From Anaerolineae bacterium (GTDB taxonomy: Bacteria > Chloroflexota > Anaerolineae > Aggregatilineales > Phototrophicaceae): 64,000 nt of DNA. The position numbers were made by a program, and so were the translations under genes. Below the pieces are notes generated by a model that did not search any database, was not told where the DNA came from, and was given only the letters and a program-made list of their open reading frames with translations. Positions 1 through 8,079 of this stretch are shown here, piece after piece. Every line of letters starts with the position of its first letter. Positions within the stretch are counted from its first letter, which is position 1. The stretch lies in NCBI GenBank assembly GCA_022823945.1, contig JAJEBK010000016.1:1-64000 (forward strand). The letters are read 5' to 3'.

Positions 1-3000
1 TGCGGCGTGCCATCGGCCTGCTCATCAATGTAGCCCTTGATATCGTTTATCAAGCTGTCCGGCACTTTGTAGGGTGCGGGCACAGGCGTATCCGTCGGTA
101 CAGGTGTATTTGTCGGCGGCGGCACAGGCGTGTTTGTTGGCACAGGCGTGTTTGTCGGCACAGGCGTGTTTGTCGGTGGCGGCACGGGCGTATTTGTCGG
201 TACTGGCGTGTTTGTTGGAACGGGTGTATTGGTCGGTACAGTCGTATTGGTCGGCGGCGGGACAGGCGTGTTCGTCGGCGGCTGCAAAGCTGTCAGCGCG
301 TCAACCACCGCCTGCCAGCACGTCCAGCCATTGTTGGAAACATAGCCCTGCGCCTCAGACAGCGTTACCGGATTGGCCAGCGTCGCCGCATCAACCTGGC
401 TGTGCATATAACCCAGCGCCGCCAATGCTCGTGCCCAGCGCTTGTAATGATCGGATGTCTCAGGCTGCTCATCTCGATAGCCGATGAGCGTCTGCATCAA
501 ACTGGCGAAAGGTCCGCTCGGTTGCGGCGCTGGCGTATCTGTAGGCATGGTTGTTACGGTCGGCGTGTTTGTCGGCATCGCTGTTGGGCTGGCAGTTGCC
601 GTCGGCGTATTTGTTGGCGTTGAAGTGGCAGTCGATGTCGCAGTGGGCGTCGCTGTTGGCGTGGGCGTATCAGCGACTTGTTGCTGCATTTGCGTCAGGG
701 CATCGACCACCGGCTGCCAGCGATTGCGGCTGTAGGTATCCGCCATCTGCTGTGCCTCCGCCAACGTCATCGGATTGGCGTGACTGCCATGCCCCAGCGC
801 CGCCAATGCCCGCGCCCAGCGCTTGTAATGGTCGGTGTTGATACCCTGCTCATCGCGATAGCCGATTAAAGTCTGAATCAGGCTCGGCGTTGGCGTAGCG
901 GTGGGGATGGGCGTGTCTGTCGGGACCGGTGTGTCAGTCGGTATCGGCGTCGCAGTGGGAAGCGGCGTTGGCGTCGGCGTAGCCACCACTTGCTGCTTCG
1001 ACTGCTGTTTGCCTTGCAATGCTACTGGCGAATCAGCAGACGCGGTTTTGGCGCTGCCCGTGGCGACAAGATTGATCCCGCTCTGCTGGTAGGCGGTGAT
1101 TTTGAAGGAATAGCTCGTGTCCGCTTGTAAGCCGCCGAAGTTATGCGAAGTCGTGCCAGCATTGGGCGTGATAAATTCGTAATAGCTGCCGAGGCCGCTG
1201 ATTTCCACGAAATAGAGAAGCACCTTGCCCATGTCGCTCCATTGCACAGTGATGTGGTCTTTGGAGACTTTGGGAAAGATCATGCCGAGCGTGCCATCGG
1301 CGGGCAGCTGCGGCTGCTGCGCTATCGGCGTGTTGGTCGCTGTGGGAGAAGCTGTGTTAGTGGCGGTCGCCGTATTCGTCGCTGTCGTGGTGGGCGTGGA
1401 AGTTGCTGTGGGTGTGCTTGTCGCGGTGGGCGTGGAAGTTGCTGTCGGGGTAGAAGTTGGCGTCGGCGTATCGGTAGGCAGGACTTGCTGGTCTTGCTGC
1501 CCTTTAAGCGCGACCGGCGTGTTAGTCGGGGTAGGTGTGGGCTGCGGCACATAACGCAGCGATCGCGTCTTCTTCGGGTAAGACGAGTTCGGTCCCGGAT
1601 GCCAGGTCACTATGAAGTCGTAGCCGGTGGATAATTCCAGCCCACTGAAGTAGGCAACATTGCCAGTGTAGCCCTTGCCTGTAAACGGCAGGGGAACCCC
1701 GCCCCAGCCTCGGCTGAGCCCGTCAATATCAATCGTCACTTCATAGTAGCCCGTGTGTATGGGACCATCCCATTCCAAATCCACATCAATGAAATTAGGT
1801 CGATTTTCCGTTTCAAACCTTCTCTTGAGCTCCAGTTTGGTCAGCGGCTCAACTTCGGGTATCGGCGTTGGCGTTTTGCCATTGGTGGTCACATAAAATT
1901 TTCGATCCCCTTGAATAAGATAGCGAACGCCATCATTAAGTTCGCCAATGCCTCGAAAGTGAAAGGAATATCTCTTATTGGGTAGCAGTCCGGTATAGCT
2001 GTAACTGGTATCTGTCGTGAATACATCCTCGGACCCATTGCACTTGGTTAATATGTTAAAACAGCCTGAAGCCGTAATTCTGTAGCCAACCGCGTCCTTC
2101 ATGGGCAGCCATGTCAATTCAATGCTAGTGTTGGTCACCTGGCTCACTGTTACTTCGGGCCTGAAAGTGCGCGGGATTGGCGTGGCGGTGTCGACGACCT
2201 GGTCTTGCTGCGCTTGGGCGAAGACCAGCGGCGTCGCGGTCGGTGTGCTTGTTGGAGTAGGCGTACTGGTAGGCGTGGCGGTGGGCGTAGAAGTTGCGGT
2301 CGCCGTGGCAGTAGCGGTTGGCGGGTCAAGCGTGCGGAACTCGCCAGTGACTACATGCAGCGGCGCCTGCTGGATACCCGTGTCAAAATAGCGCACTTCG
2401 GCGATGTAGTCGGTGCTGGCGCTCAGCCCGGCATGTTTGGCGTTTTGCGTGCCTTCTACTGTGGCGGATTGCGACGGATCGCCCTTGGGATAGACGACAG
2501 AGCGGAAGTACTGCGTATCGCTGATGGGCAGGTCGCTGCGCCAGGTTACTTTGGCTGCATCATGCGTGATATTCCTGATGTTCAGCCGGCGGATGGGTTT
2601 TTTTGCCTGCTCCTCCTGCGCTTCGGCGAGAATTTGCTGCCCTTGCAGCGCGACCGGCGTATCGGTGGGCAATTCCAGCTGGTCTTGCTGCCCTTGCAGC
2701 GCGACGGGTTTGGTCAGGGTGCGCAGGGCAATGCTGGCTTGGGCGACGATATTGCCATCGCAGGGCACGGTACAGAGTTTCACCGTGATGGTGTATTCGG
2801 TATCGGGCTGGATGTCGTGTACCGGGTAAAAATAGCCATAAGGACCTAAAGTATGCCCGGTGAGCCTGAGTTTTGGTACTGTTGACCAATGGTACCAGAG
2901 CGTTCCTTTGGGATTATTGTAATACAGGTTGCTTATCTCGTCGTGATACAGGTGGTCAAGCCCCGTGAGGTCATCCCATTCCACCTTGAATTCGTCGTGT

Positions 3001-4361
3001 TGAATTTCGATGATGCGCAAGGGACCTGGCATCGGCGTATTGGTCGGCGTCGGGGTATCAGACGGCGTCGGGGTGATGGTCGGCGTGTTTGTGTTAGTCG
3101 GCGTTGGGGTGCTGGTCGGGCTTGGCGGCAGCGTTATCGGGATATGGATTGGCGTGTGCGAAGGGACAGCATCCTCAGCTGGCAGGGTGCGCAGGGTAAC
3201 TCTGGCTTGGGCGACGATATTGCCATCGCAGGGTTTGGTGCAAAGTTTTACCGTGATGGTGTATTCGGTATCGGGCTGGATGTCGTGTACCGGGTAAAAA
3301 TAGCCATAAGGACCTAAAGTATGCCCGGTGAGCCTGAGTTTTGGCACCGTCGACCAATGGTACCAGAGCGTACCTTTTGGATTATTGTAATACAGGTTGC
3401 TAATCTCGGAGTGGTACAGGTGGTCAAGTCCCGTGAGGTCATCCCATTCCACCTTGAATTCGTCGTGTTGAATTTCGATGATGCGCAAGGGACCTGGCAT
3501 CGGCGTATTGGTCGGCGTTGGCGTATTGGTCGGCGTTGGTGTATTGGTCGGCATTGGTGTGATGGTTGGAGTGGGTGTGTTGGTCGGGACGGGCGGCACA
3601 TAGCGCGTGCTGATTGTTTTCTTCGGGTGTGGCGAGTTTGGACCCGGGAACCAAGTCACGCTGAAGTCATAACCGTCAGCGAGATCCAGATCCCAGAGAT
3701 CCATTTCAGTTATGTAGGTAAATCGGGAGGTCCAGGGCAATGACACAAATTTCCAGGTGCCGCTGTTATAGGCGCTGCGGCCATCAATATTCACGGTCAC
3801 GGCATAATGCCCTGTGTGTGTTGGTCCATCCCATACCAGTTTTAAGTCGACATATTTGGTGGGATTGGGATGCCCCTTGTGCATGACAGTCAGTTTGGTC
3901 AACGGTGCCGGTCCGGGCATGGGCGTTGGCGTGCTGCCATCGGTAGTCACGGATAAGTATCGCCAATCCGTGCCCACTTCGGTGTATGTGCTGCGTGCTA
4001 TTGCGCCGCGCACTTCAAAGTCGTATTTCGCGTTGGGCTTTAGCCCCGTGAAGGTGTAGCTGGTTTCTTTGGTGTCAATGCTTTTAGTAGGGAGGGGCAC
4101 GCCGTTGACATAACGGGGATCGTTGTAATACTGAATCGTATAATGGGTCATGCTTTTGACAGGCTGCCAGGCCAAGGAGATGCTATTGCTGGTCACATCA
4201 GCAACACGGACTTCCAAAGCGTCGACAGCTGGCACTGGCATGGCAGTGGGTGTAGCCGTCGGGTCCTGCGCCTGCGCCCGGGACGCGCCGAGAAGCGTGG
4301 CGATGACAAGAAGCGGCAGCAAGAAATACAAAAGAGGTCGCGGCACACAGCAAACAGCCAT
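1..4361 (-). CDS. Giant secreted fibronectin-III / Thr-Pro-linker surface protein (partial, runs off left edge)
   Basis: One frame stays open from ATG 4361 to the left edge (at least 1,453 residues) with no stop. Residues 1-31 look like a signal peptide ending ASRAQAQ. Then come about eight beta-sandwich domains of fibronectin-III type, roughly at residues 45-140, 155-255, 289-390, 445-550, 580-675, 700-790, 800-900 and 1000-1090. They are separated by Thr-Pro-rich linkers of 15-50 residues. Past residue 1,150 there is a different module of about 70 residues, with motifs GYRDEQ, HYKRWARALAALG and EAQ...VVDAL, present twice plus a third start at the edge. It probably works outside the cell in adhesion or binding to polymers; that is inference. 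Plus-strand ORFs here are shadows of the linker codons. A good promoter lies at 4405-4433. Confidence 0.9.
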   Translation of the reverse strand, partial: MAVCCVPRPLLYFLLPLLVIATLLGASRAQAQDPTATPTAMPVPAVDALEVRVADVTSNSISLAWQPVKSMTHYTIQYYNDPRYVNGVPLPTKSIDTKETSYTFTGLKPNAKYDFEVRGAIARSTYTEVGTDWRYLSVTTDGSTPTPMPGPAPLTKLTVMHKGHPNPTKYVDLKLVWDGPTHTGHYAVTVNIDGRSAYNSGTWKFVSLPWTSRFTYITEMDLWDLDLADGYDFSVTWFPGPNSPHPKKTISTRYVPPVPTNTPTPTITPMPTNTPTPTNTPTPTNTPMPGPLRIIEIQHDEFKVEWDDLTGLDHLYHSEISNLYYNNPKGTLWYHWSTVPKLRLTGHTLGPYGYFYPVHDIQPDTEYTITVKLCTKPCDGNIVAQARVTLRTLPAEDAVPSHTPIHIPITLPPSPTSTPTPTNTNTPTITPTPSDTPTPTNTPMPGPLRIIEIQHDEFKVEWDDLTGLDHLYHDEISNLYYNNPKGTLWYHWSTVPKLRLTGHTLGPYGYFYPVHDIQPDTEYTITVKLCTVPCDGNIVAQASIALRTLTKPVALQGQQDQLELPTDTPVALQGQQILAEAQEEQAKKPIRRLNIRNITHDAAKVTWRSDLPISDTQYFRSVVYPKGDPSQSATVEGTQNAKHAGLSASTDYIAEVRYFDTGIQQAPLHVVTGEFRTLDPPTATATATATSTPTATPTSTPTPTSTPTATPLVFAQAQQDQVVDTATPIPRTFRPEVTVSQVTNTSIELTWLPMKDAVGYRITASGCFNILTKCNGSEDVFTTDTSYSYTGLLPNKRYSFHFRGIGELNDGVRYLIQGDRKFYVTTNGKTPTPIPEVEPLTKLELKRRFETENRPNFIDVDLEWDGPIHTGYYEVTIDIDGLSRGWGGVPLPFTGKGYTGNVAYFSGLELSTGYDFIVTWHPGPNSSYPKKTRSLRYVPQPTPTPTNTPVALKGQQDQQVLPTDTPTPTSTPTATSTPTATSTPTATSTPTTTATNTATATNTASPTATNTPIAQQPQLPADGTLGMIFPKVSKDHITVQWSDMGKVLLYFVEISGLGSYYEFITPNAGTTSHNFGGLQADTSYSFKITAYQQSGINLVATGSAKTASADSPVALQGKQQSKQQVVATPTPTPLPTATPIPTDTPVPTDTPIPTATPTPSLIQTLIGYRDEQGINTDHYKRWARALAALGHGSHANPMTLAEAQQMADTYSRNRWQPVVDALTQMQQQVADTPTPTATPTATSTATSTPTNTPTATASPTAMPTNTPTVTTMPTDTPAPQPSGPFASLMQTLIGYRDEQPETSDHYKRWARALAALGYMHSQVDAATLANPVTLSEAQGYVSNNGWTCWQAVVDALTALQPPTNTPVPPPTNTTVPTNTPVPTNTPVPTNTPVPPPTNTPVPTNTPVPTNTPVPPPTNTPVPTDTPVPAPYKVPDSLINDIKGYIDEQADGTP
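2715..3050. repeat. Direct repeat copy 1 (fibronectin-III-like domain)
   Basis: About 336 bp that recurs at 3183-3518 with only a few substitutions. The offset is 468 bp (156 codons), so the duplication keeps frame. It encodes a domain with the motifs RIIEIQHDEF, YYNNPKGTLWY and CDGNIVAQA. The near-identity at DNA level points to a recent duplication or to gene conversion within the gene. Confidence 0.9.
3183..3518. repeat. Direct repeat copy 2 (fibronectin-III-like domain)
   Basis: The second copy of the 336-bp in-frame repeat, partner of 2715-3050. Differences cluster at the edges (for example CTKPCDG here against CTVPCDG in the other copy). Confidence 0.9.
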
Positions 4362-4404
4362 GACAAATTCCCCAAGAGCAGTGTGAGCGCAATAGAACAA
4401 TTGC

Positions 4405-4433
4405 AGTATAGATTACATTCGCGCCGAAGTCAA
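4405..4433 (-). promoter_or_regulatory. Sigma70-like promoter of the fibronectin-III protein
   Basis: Reading the minus strand, -35 TTGACT (4433-4428) and -10 TATACT (4410-4405) are separated by 17 bp. The ATG is at 4361, so the predicted 5' leader is about 35-40 nt. Both hexamers match the consensus in five of six positions. Confidence 0.75.
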
Positions 4434-4477
4434 ATTATTCCAGGTAAGAGAGTGTCGAATGCTGTGGACACGCTATC

Positions 4478-4590
4478 AAGCCCCCATCCCTCGGCCCCTT
4501 CCCCCAGGACGAGGGCAGGGGAGTTTTCAGCGATGTCAGCTGGTTTTGAAGCCCCTCCCTCATATTGGGGGAGGGGTTTGGGGTGGGGGC
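4478..4590. repeat. G-rich palindromic intergenic repeat, copy A
   Basis: This sits in the 313-bp gap between the permease stop (4675) and the start of the giant secreted gene (4361). It consists of two half-units in opposite orientation. The right half is a stem of CCCCTCCCTCA paired with TGGGGGAGGGG, followed by TTTGGGGTGGGGG; the left half is the reverse complement of a similar unit. The same arrangement occurs at 6514-6627, and a variant at 45167-45335. Apart from this repeat and the promoter at 4405-4433, nothing else is visible in the gap. No transposase is nearby, so it looks like a REP/MITE-type element. Confidence 0.75.
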
Positions 4591-4674
4591 AAAGCATCTC
4601 GCATCCAGCAAAATCGCCACTTCCATAGGGAAGGGAGTGATGATTTTAGTGGAATTGACACCGTTGTGGGGAGC

Positions 4675-5523
4675 TTACAGCTGACCGAAGCCGCCTATCG
4701 CGCTGGACTTGCCGGAAAGGAAGCGCGCAGTCAACACCAGGATAAGTATGGACGGCGCGACAAAGACCAGAGACATCGCGGCTATCAGCGGGTTGTTGCT
4801 GCCAGAGGCAGTCGAAAACAGCAGCACCGGCATGGTGATGACTTGTCCCGCGCCGATGAGAAAGGTCAAGATGTATTGACTCCACGAGATTAGATAGGCA
4901 AACAGACTCGCCACCACGATGCCCGGAAAGATAGCCGGCAGCGTCACATGCCAGAAGGTGCGCAATGTCCCCGCGCCCAGCGAACGCGCCTGTTGTTCAA
5001 AGTCCGGATCATAATTGGCGAAGACGCCGGCCAGGGTCAGCACCACATAGGGCATGACTGGCACCAAATGCACCAGACCGACGCCCAGCAGATTGCCCGC
5101 CAGTCCCCAGCGGATGAAGTTGATGTTCAGCCCCATCGCCACGGCAATACCCGGCACGATGGTCGGTGAGATGATGAGGAATTCGATGACCCGCTTGCCG
5201 CGAAACTTGTACAAACCCAGCGCCCGCGCGGCCGGCAGGCCAATCACCACCGAGCTGAACGTGACGGCAACCGCCAGGATCGTGCTGTTCCACAGCGCCT
5301 CGGGCACTTTTGAGTTGGCGGCGACGATGCTCTGCCAGGCGCGCAGGCTGAGCTCGGTCGGGAAAAGCTGCGGATAGAACCACCGGAATGAGAAGGCGTT
5401 GAACAAGAATGCGATTAGCGGCGTCAGCAACAAGAAGATCAGCAAAACGACCGCGGCATAATGCAAGGCGCGCAGCAAACGTTGGCGGGCTGAGTGGTCG
5501 TGGCTTGCCGTATGCGTCGCCAT
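4675..5523 (-). CDS. ABC transporter inner-membrane permease, PotC/ThiP type
   Basis: A 282-residue protein with about six transmembrane segments and an EAA loop near residues 176-203 (EQQARSLGAG...LPAIFPG), the contact point for the ATPase. It is the second of two adjacent permease genes; its start codon lies 3 bp beyond the stop of the first. The family imports polyamines, thiamine, Fe(III), phosphonate compounds or sugars, and the substrate cannot be told from the permease alone. No ATPase or binding protein lies next to the pair, although genes to the left of the window were not seen. Confidence 0.88.
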   Translation of the reverse strand: MATHTASHDHSARQRLLRALHYAAVVLLIFLLLTPLIAFLFNAFSFRWFYPQLFPTELSLRAWQSIVAANSKVPEALWNSTILAVAVTFSSVVIGLPAARALGLYKFRGKRVIEFLIISPTIVPGIAVAMGLNINFIRWGLAGNLLGVGLVHLVPVMPYVVLTLAGVFANYDPDFEQQARSLGAGTLRTFWHVTLPAIFPGIVVASLFAYLISWSQYILTFLIGAGQVITMPVLLFSTASGSNNPLIAAMSLVFVAPSILILVLTARFLSGKSSAIGGFGQL

Positions 5524-5526
5524 GCC

Positions 5527-6438
5527 TCAGTCCTGCCGCACTGTCCGCCGGCTCAGCCACATGTAGCCGAGCACGAGGAAGAATACGATGATGGAGATGA
5601 TGACGCTGATCGCCATGCCCTCGGTGCGCGCGTTCAGGTCGGGATTTTGGAAGAAGCGCACAGCCGTGACCGTGAGCATCCGCGGGAAGCGCACCCCCAA
5701 TATGGCTGGCACTTCGTAGGAACCGAATGTGAATGCGAAGACGAGGATCGATCCCGAAAGCAAGCCCGGCATCACCAGCGGCAAGATGACATAGAGAAAG
5801 CGCTGCCAGCGATTGGCACCCAGGCTGCGCGCCAGGTCTTCATAATCCACGCCCAGCGACTGCAAGACCGCCAGCACGATGACGCCAATAAACGGCACTT
5901 CTTTCCACACGAAGGACAAAATCATGCCGATGCCAAACTTGTCTTTGACCAGGACGGGGAAATCGCGCGGAAAGTCGAACAATCCCAGCTGCGCGCCCGT
6001 GCGAGACAGCAAACCGCTTTGCGAAAACAAGAACAATATGCCGATCGCTGCAACAACATGCGGGACAGGCAGATTCAACTGATACAGAAAAGTCGCCAGC
6101 CGCTTGCCAAAAAAGGTGCGCCGCAGCAGCAATGCCGTAGCCAGCGCCAACATTGCCGAGATGACCGTGCTGCCCACACTGACCCAGATGGTCAACGCCA
6201 GCCCTTGCCAAAACACCGCTGCGTATTGCTCGGAGAACATGATGCTGTGGTAGGCGCGCAGCGAAATTTCCGTGCGCCCGATGATGGGCTGCCAGCCGAG
6301 GCTCACCAACGCGCCATAAGCCAATCCGCCCAGGAAGAGGAAGACGATAACGGCCAGGGTCGGCGCCAACATGATGGGTATGCGCCAGCGATCCCAAAAT
6401 GTCAAAATTGCTTCCGTCCTCTCGCGCTTTATGCCCAC
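5527..6438 (-). CDS. ABC transporter inner-membrane permease, PotB type
   Basis: First gene of the permease pair, with six predicted membrane spans and an EAA loop (EDLARSLGANRW...LPLVMPGLL). The frame stays open up to 6600, but the part beyond 6514 is encoded by intergenic repeat copy B and is not credible protein. GTG 6438 (GIKRERTEA...) and TTG 6405 (preceded by AGAGGACGGAAG) are the realistic starts; TTG 6405 would give 292 residues, the usual family length. ATG 6501 also precedes the membrane part. The pair acts in the cytoplasmic membrane as the translocation channel of an importer. Confidence 0.85.
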   Translation of the reverse strand: MGIKRERTEAILTFWDRWRIPIMLAPTLAVIVFLFLGGLAYGALVSLGWQPIIGRTEISLRAYHSIMFSEQYAAVFWQGLALTIWVSVGSTVISAMLALATALLLRRTFFGKRLATFLYQLNLPVPHVVAAIGILFLFSQSGLLSRTGAQLGLFDFPRDFPVLVKDKFGIGMILSFVWKEVPFIGVIVLAVLQSLGVDYEDLARSLGANRWQRFLYVILPLVMPGLLSGSILVFAFTFGSYEVPAILGVRFPRMLTVTAVRFFQNPDLNARTEGMAISVIISIIVFFLVLGYMWLSRRTVRQD

Positions 6439-6513
6439 GCGATAGTAACCCAGCCGGCCAGCTTGGGCAATGCCACAGCCTTGCTGGCAGTGGTACTTCA
6501 TTGATATCTCAAC

Positions 6514-6627
6514 AAGCCCCCATCCCCCGACCCCTTGCCCCCAGAACGAGGGAAGGGGAGTTTTCCCAACGACTCCGCGGAATATAAGCCCCTCCCTCAT
6601 TTTGGGGGAGGGGTTTGGGGTGGGGGA
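6514..6627. repeat. G-rich palindromic intergenic repeat, copy B
   Basis: Same layout as copy A: an inverted half-unit (aagcccccatccc...ggggagtttt) and then a direct half-unit with CCCCTCCCTCA / TGGGGGAGGGG and a GGTTTGGGGTGGGGG tail. It lies between the divergent permease and MATE-like genes and extends the permease frame artificially. The rest of this gap (6439-6732) shows only a possible -10 (TACAAT, 6693-6698). Confidence 0.75.
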
Positions 6628-6732
6628 AATAGCGCCACATCTACATATTCAGCACTCACGCCTTGCGCGTATGATTGTGGCCTGGATTGCTTTACAATGC
6701 GCCAATTGTCCGCCGCAGGAGACGCGATCGCC

Positions 6733-8052
6733 GTGAGCCAGCGCAGAGTACTGGTCTTTTGGCTGCCATTGGCTTTAGCCTGGTGGCTGATGACTATCGA
6801 AGGTCCTATCATCCAGGGTGTCATCAGCCGCAAGCCCGATTCCGAGACGCAGTTGGCGGCATTTGGTCTGCTCTTTACGCTGCAAATCCTCATCGAAACC
6901 CCCATTATCATGCTGCTCGCGACCAGCAACGCCCTTTCACGCGATCGCCAGTCTTTCCGTTTGTTGTGGCGCTTCATGATGTGCCTCAACCTGCTCATCA
7001 CGTTTGTCGCCCTGCTGATGGCATTCACGCCGCTGCTGGATCTGTATCTGGGAGAGCTGCTGCATATCCCGGCGCATATCATAGAAGCGACCCGGCCCGG
7101 CATGCAGATCATGGTGCTTTGGGGCGCGTTCATCGGCTTCCGGCGCTTTCATCAGGGCATCATCATCCGCTTTGGCAATACCCGTCATGTCGGCTTTGGC
7201 ACAGTCTTGCGCATATTGGTATCGGGCAGCACGGCTTTGGTTTTGGGCGCAGTCACCAATCTGGCTGGCGCGGCTATCGGTGGCGCGGCGCTGATGCTGG
7301 CGGTGATCGCCGAAGCACTGTATATCTGGCGAGTCGCCCGCCCGGATGTGGCGAACCTGCTGGCGACACCCTTGCGAGCCGGCCAGCGCGCCTTGACCTA
7401 TGGAAAGGCTATCCAGTTTCATCTGCCGCTGGCCATCACCAGCCTGCTGACAATGCTTGTGCATCCAGCTATTGAGCGGGGGCTGGCCAGCACACCCGAT
7501 GCGGAACAGAGTCTGGCGGCTTGGCCCGTCGTCTTTTCCATCTTGCTGACGATGCGCTCGGGCGGCATGGCCTATCAGGAAGTTGTGCTCTCGCTGAATG
7601 AAAGCGCGAGTCACCATCGCACACTGCGCAATTTTACGATTCGCCTGGGTGGCTCGTTGAGCCTGTTCATGCTGGCCTTTGCGTTTACGCCGCTGATTCA
7701 TGTGTATCTGACATCCATTCTGGGCGTGCCGGCGCATCTGCACACACTCGTCATCATCGGCGCGCAGGTTGGCGTGCTGCTGCCGCTGCTGACCACTTTG
7801 CACAGCTATTTTCGCGCTCTGCTGATGCTCAGCCATCGGACATCCGCCATCTATCAAGCAATCGTGCTGGGCTTCGCGTTGACAGCGCTGGTGGTTTGGG
7901 GTGGCATCGCCCTGGGCATGGAGGGCATCCTGGCGGCGGTGCTGGGCTTGACCCTGGGGCATCTGGTGGAACTGCTTTATCTCTACTTCTCATATCGGCG
8001 CGAACACAGCGCGCTGCAGCTGCATTGGCAATCGGTTGTGGCGGCTGCATGA
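6733..8052 (+). CDS. MATE/ANKH-like membrane exporter (MOP superfamily)
   Basis: About 439 residues, almost entirely hydrophobic, with roughly twelve predicted membrane segments in two halves, as in the MOP flippase superfamily. The motif RRFHQGIIIRFGNTRHVG (about residues 136-153) resembles the progressive-ankylosis (ANKH) branch and related multidrug MATE proteins. I chose GTG 6733 because it follows AGGAG (11 bp spacing), and because ATG 6697 overlaps a TACAAT hexamer that may be the -10. The substrate is unknown. It stands between a repeat-bearing gap and the M24 peptidase gene, 27 bp apart, and may be co-transcribed with the latter. Confidence 0.75.
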   Translation: MSQRRVLVFWLPLALAWWLMTIEGPIIQGVISRKPDSETQLAAFGLLFTLQILIETPIIMLLATSNALSRDRQSFRLLWRFMMCLNLLITFVALLMAFTPLLDLYLGELLHIPAHIIEATRPGMQIMVLWGAFIGFRRFHQGIIIRFGNTRHVGFGTVLRILVSGSTALVLGAVTNLAGAAIGGAALMLAVIAEALYIWRVARPDVANLLATPLRAGQRALTYGKAIQFHLPLAITSLLTMLVHPAIERGLASTPDAEQSLAAWPVVFSILLTMRSGGMAYQEVVLSLNESASHHRTLRNFTIRLGGSLSLFMLAFAFTPLIHVYLTSILGVPAHLHTLVIIGAQVGVLLPLLTTLHSYFRALLMLSHRTSAIYQAIVLGFALTALVVWGGIALGMEGILAAVLGLTLGHLVELLYLYFSYRREHSALQLHWQSVVAAA

Positions 8053-8079
8053 ATTCGTTAGACGAAGGAGCAAATCGCT

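Noticed and set aside
130-345. Plus-strand ORF with a Val-Gly repeat (FVGTGVFVGTG)
   Set aside because: It is the complementary-frame shadow of the Thr-Pro linker.
100-3600. Dense short GTCGGCGT-type repeats resembling a CRISPR or minisatellite array
   Set aside because: Read on the minus strand they are the Thr-Pro codons of one continuous protein frame; spacing is irregular and no cas gene is present.
4435-4626. Small minus-strand ORF with 'NPSPNMREGL'-type sequence
   Set aside because: It is a translation of intergenic repeat copy A; similar false peptides come from the other copies.
5494-6504. 336-codon plus-strand ORF opposite the permease gene
   Set aside because: Its residues are rich in Arg, Gln and His with no family pattern, while the minus strand encodes clear membrane spans and an EAA loop.
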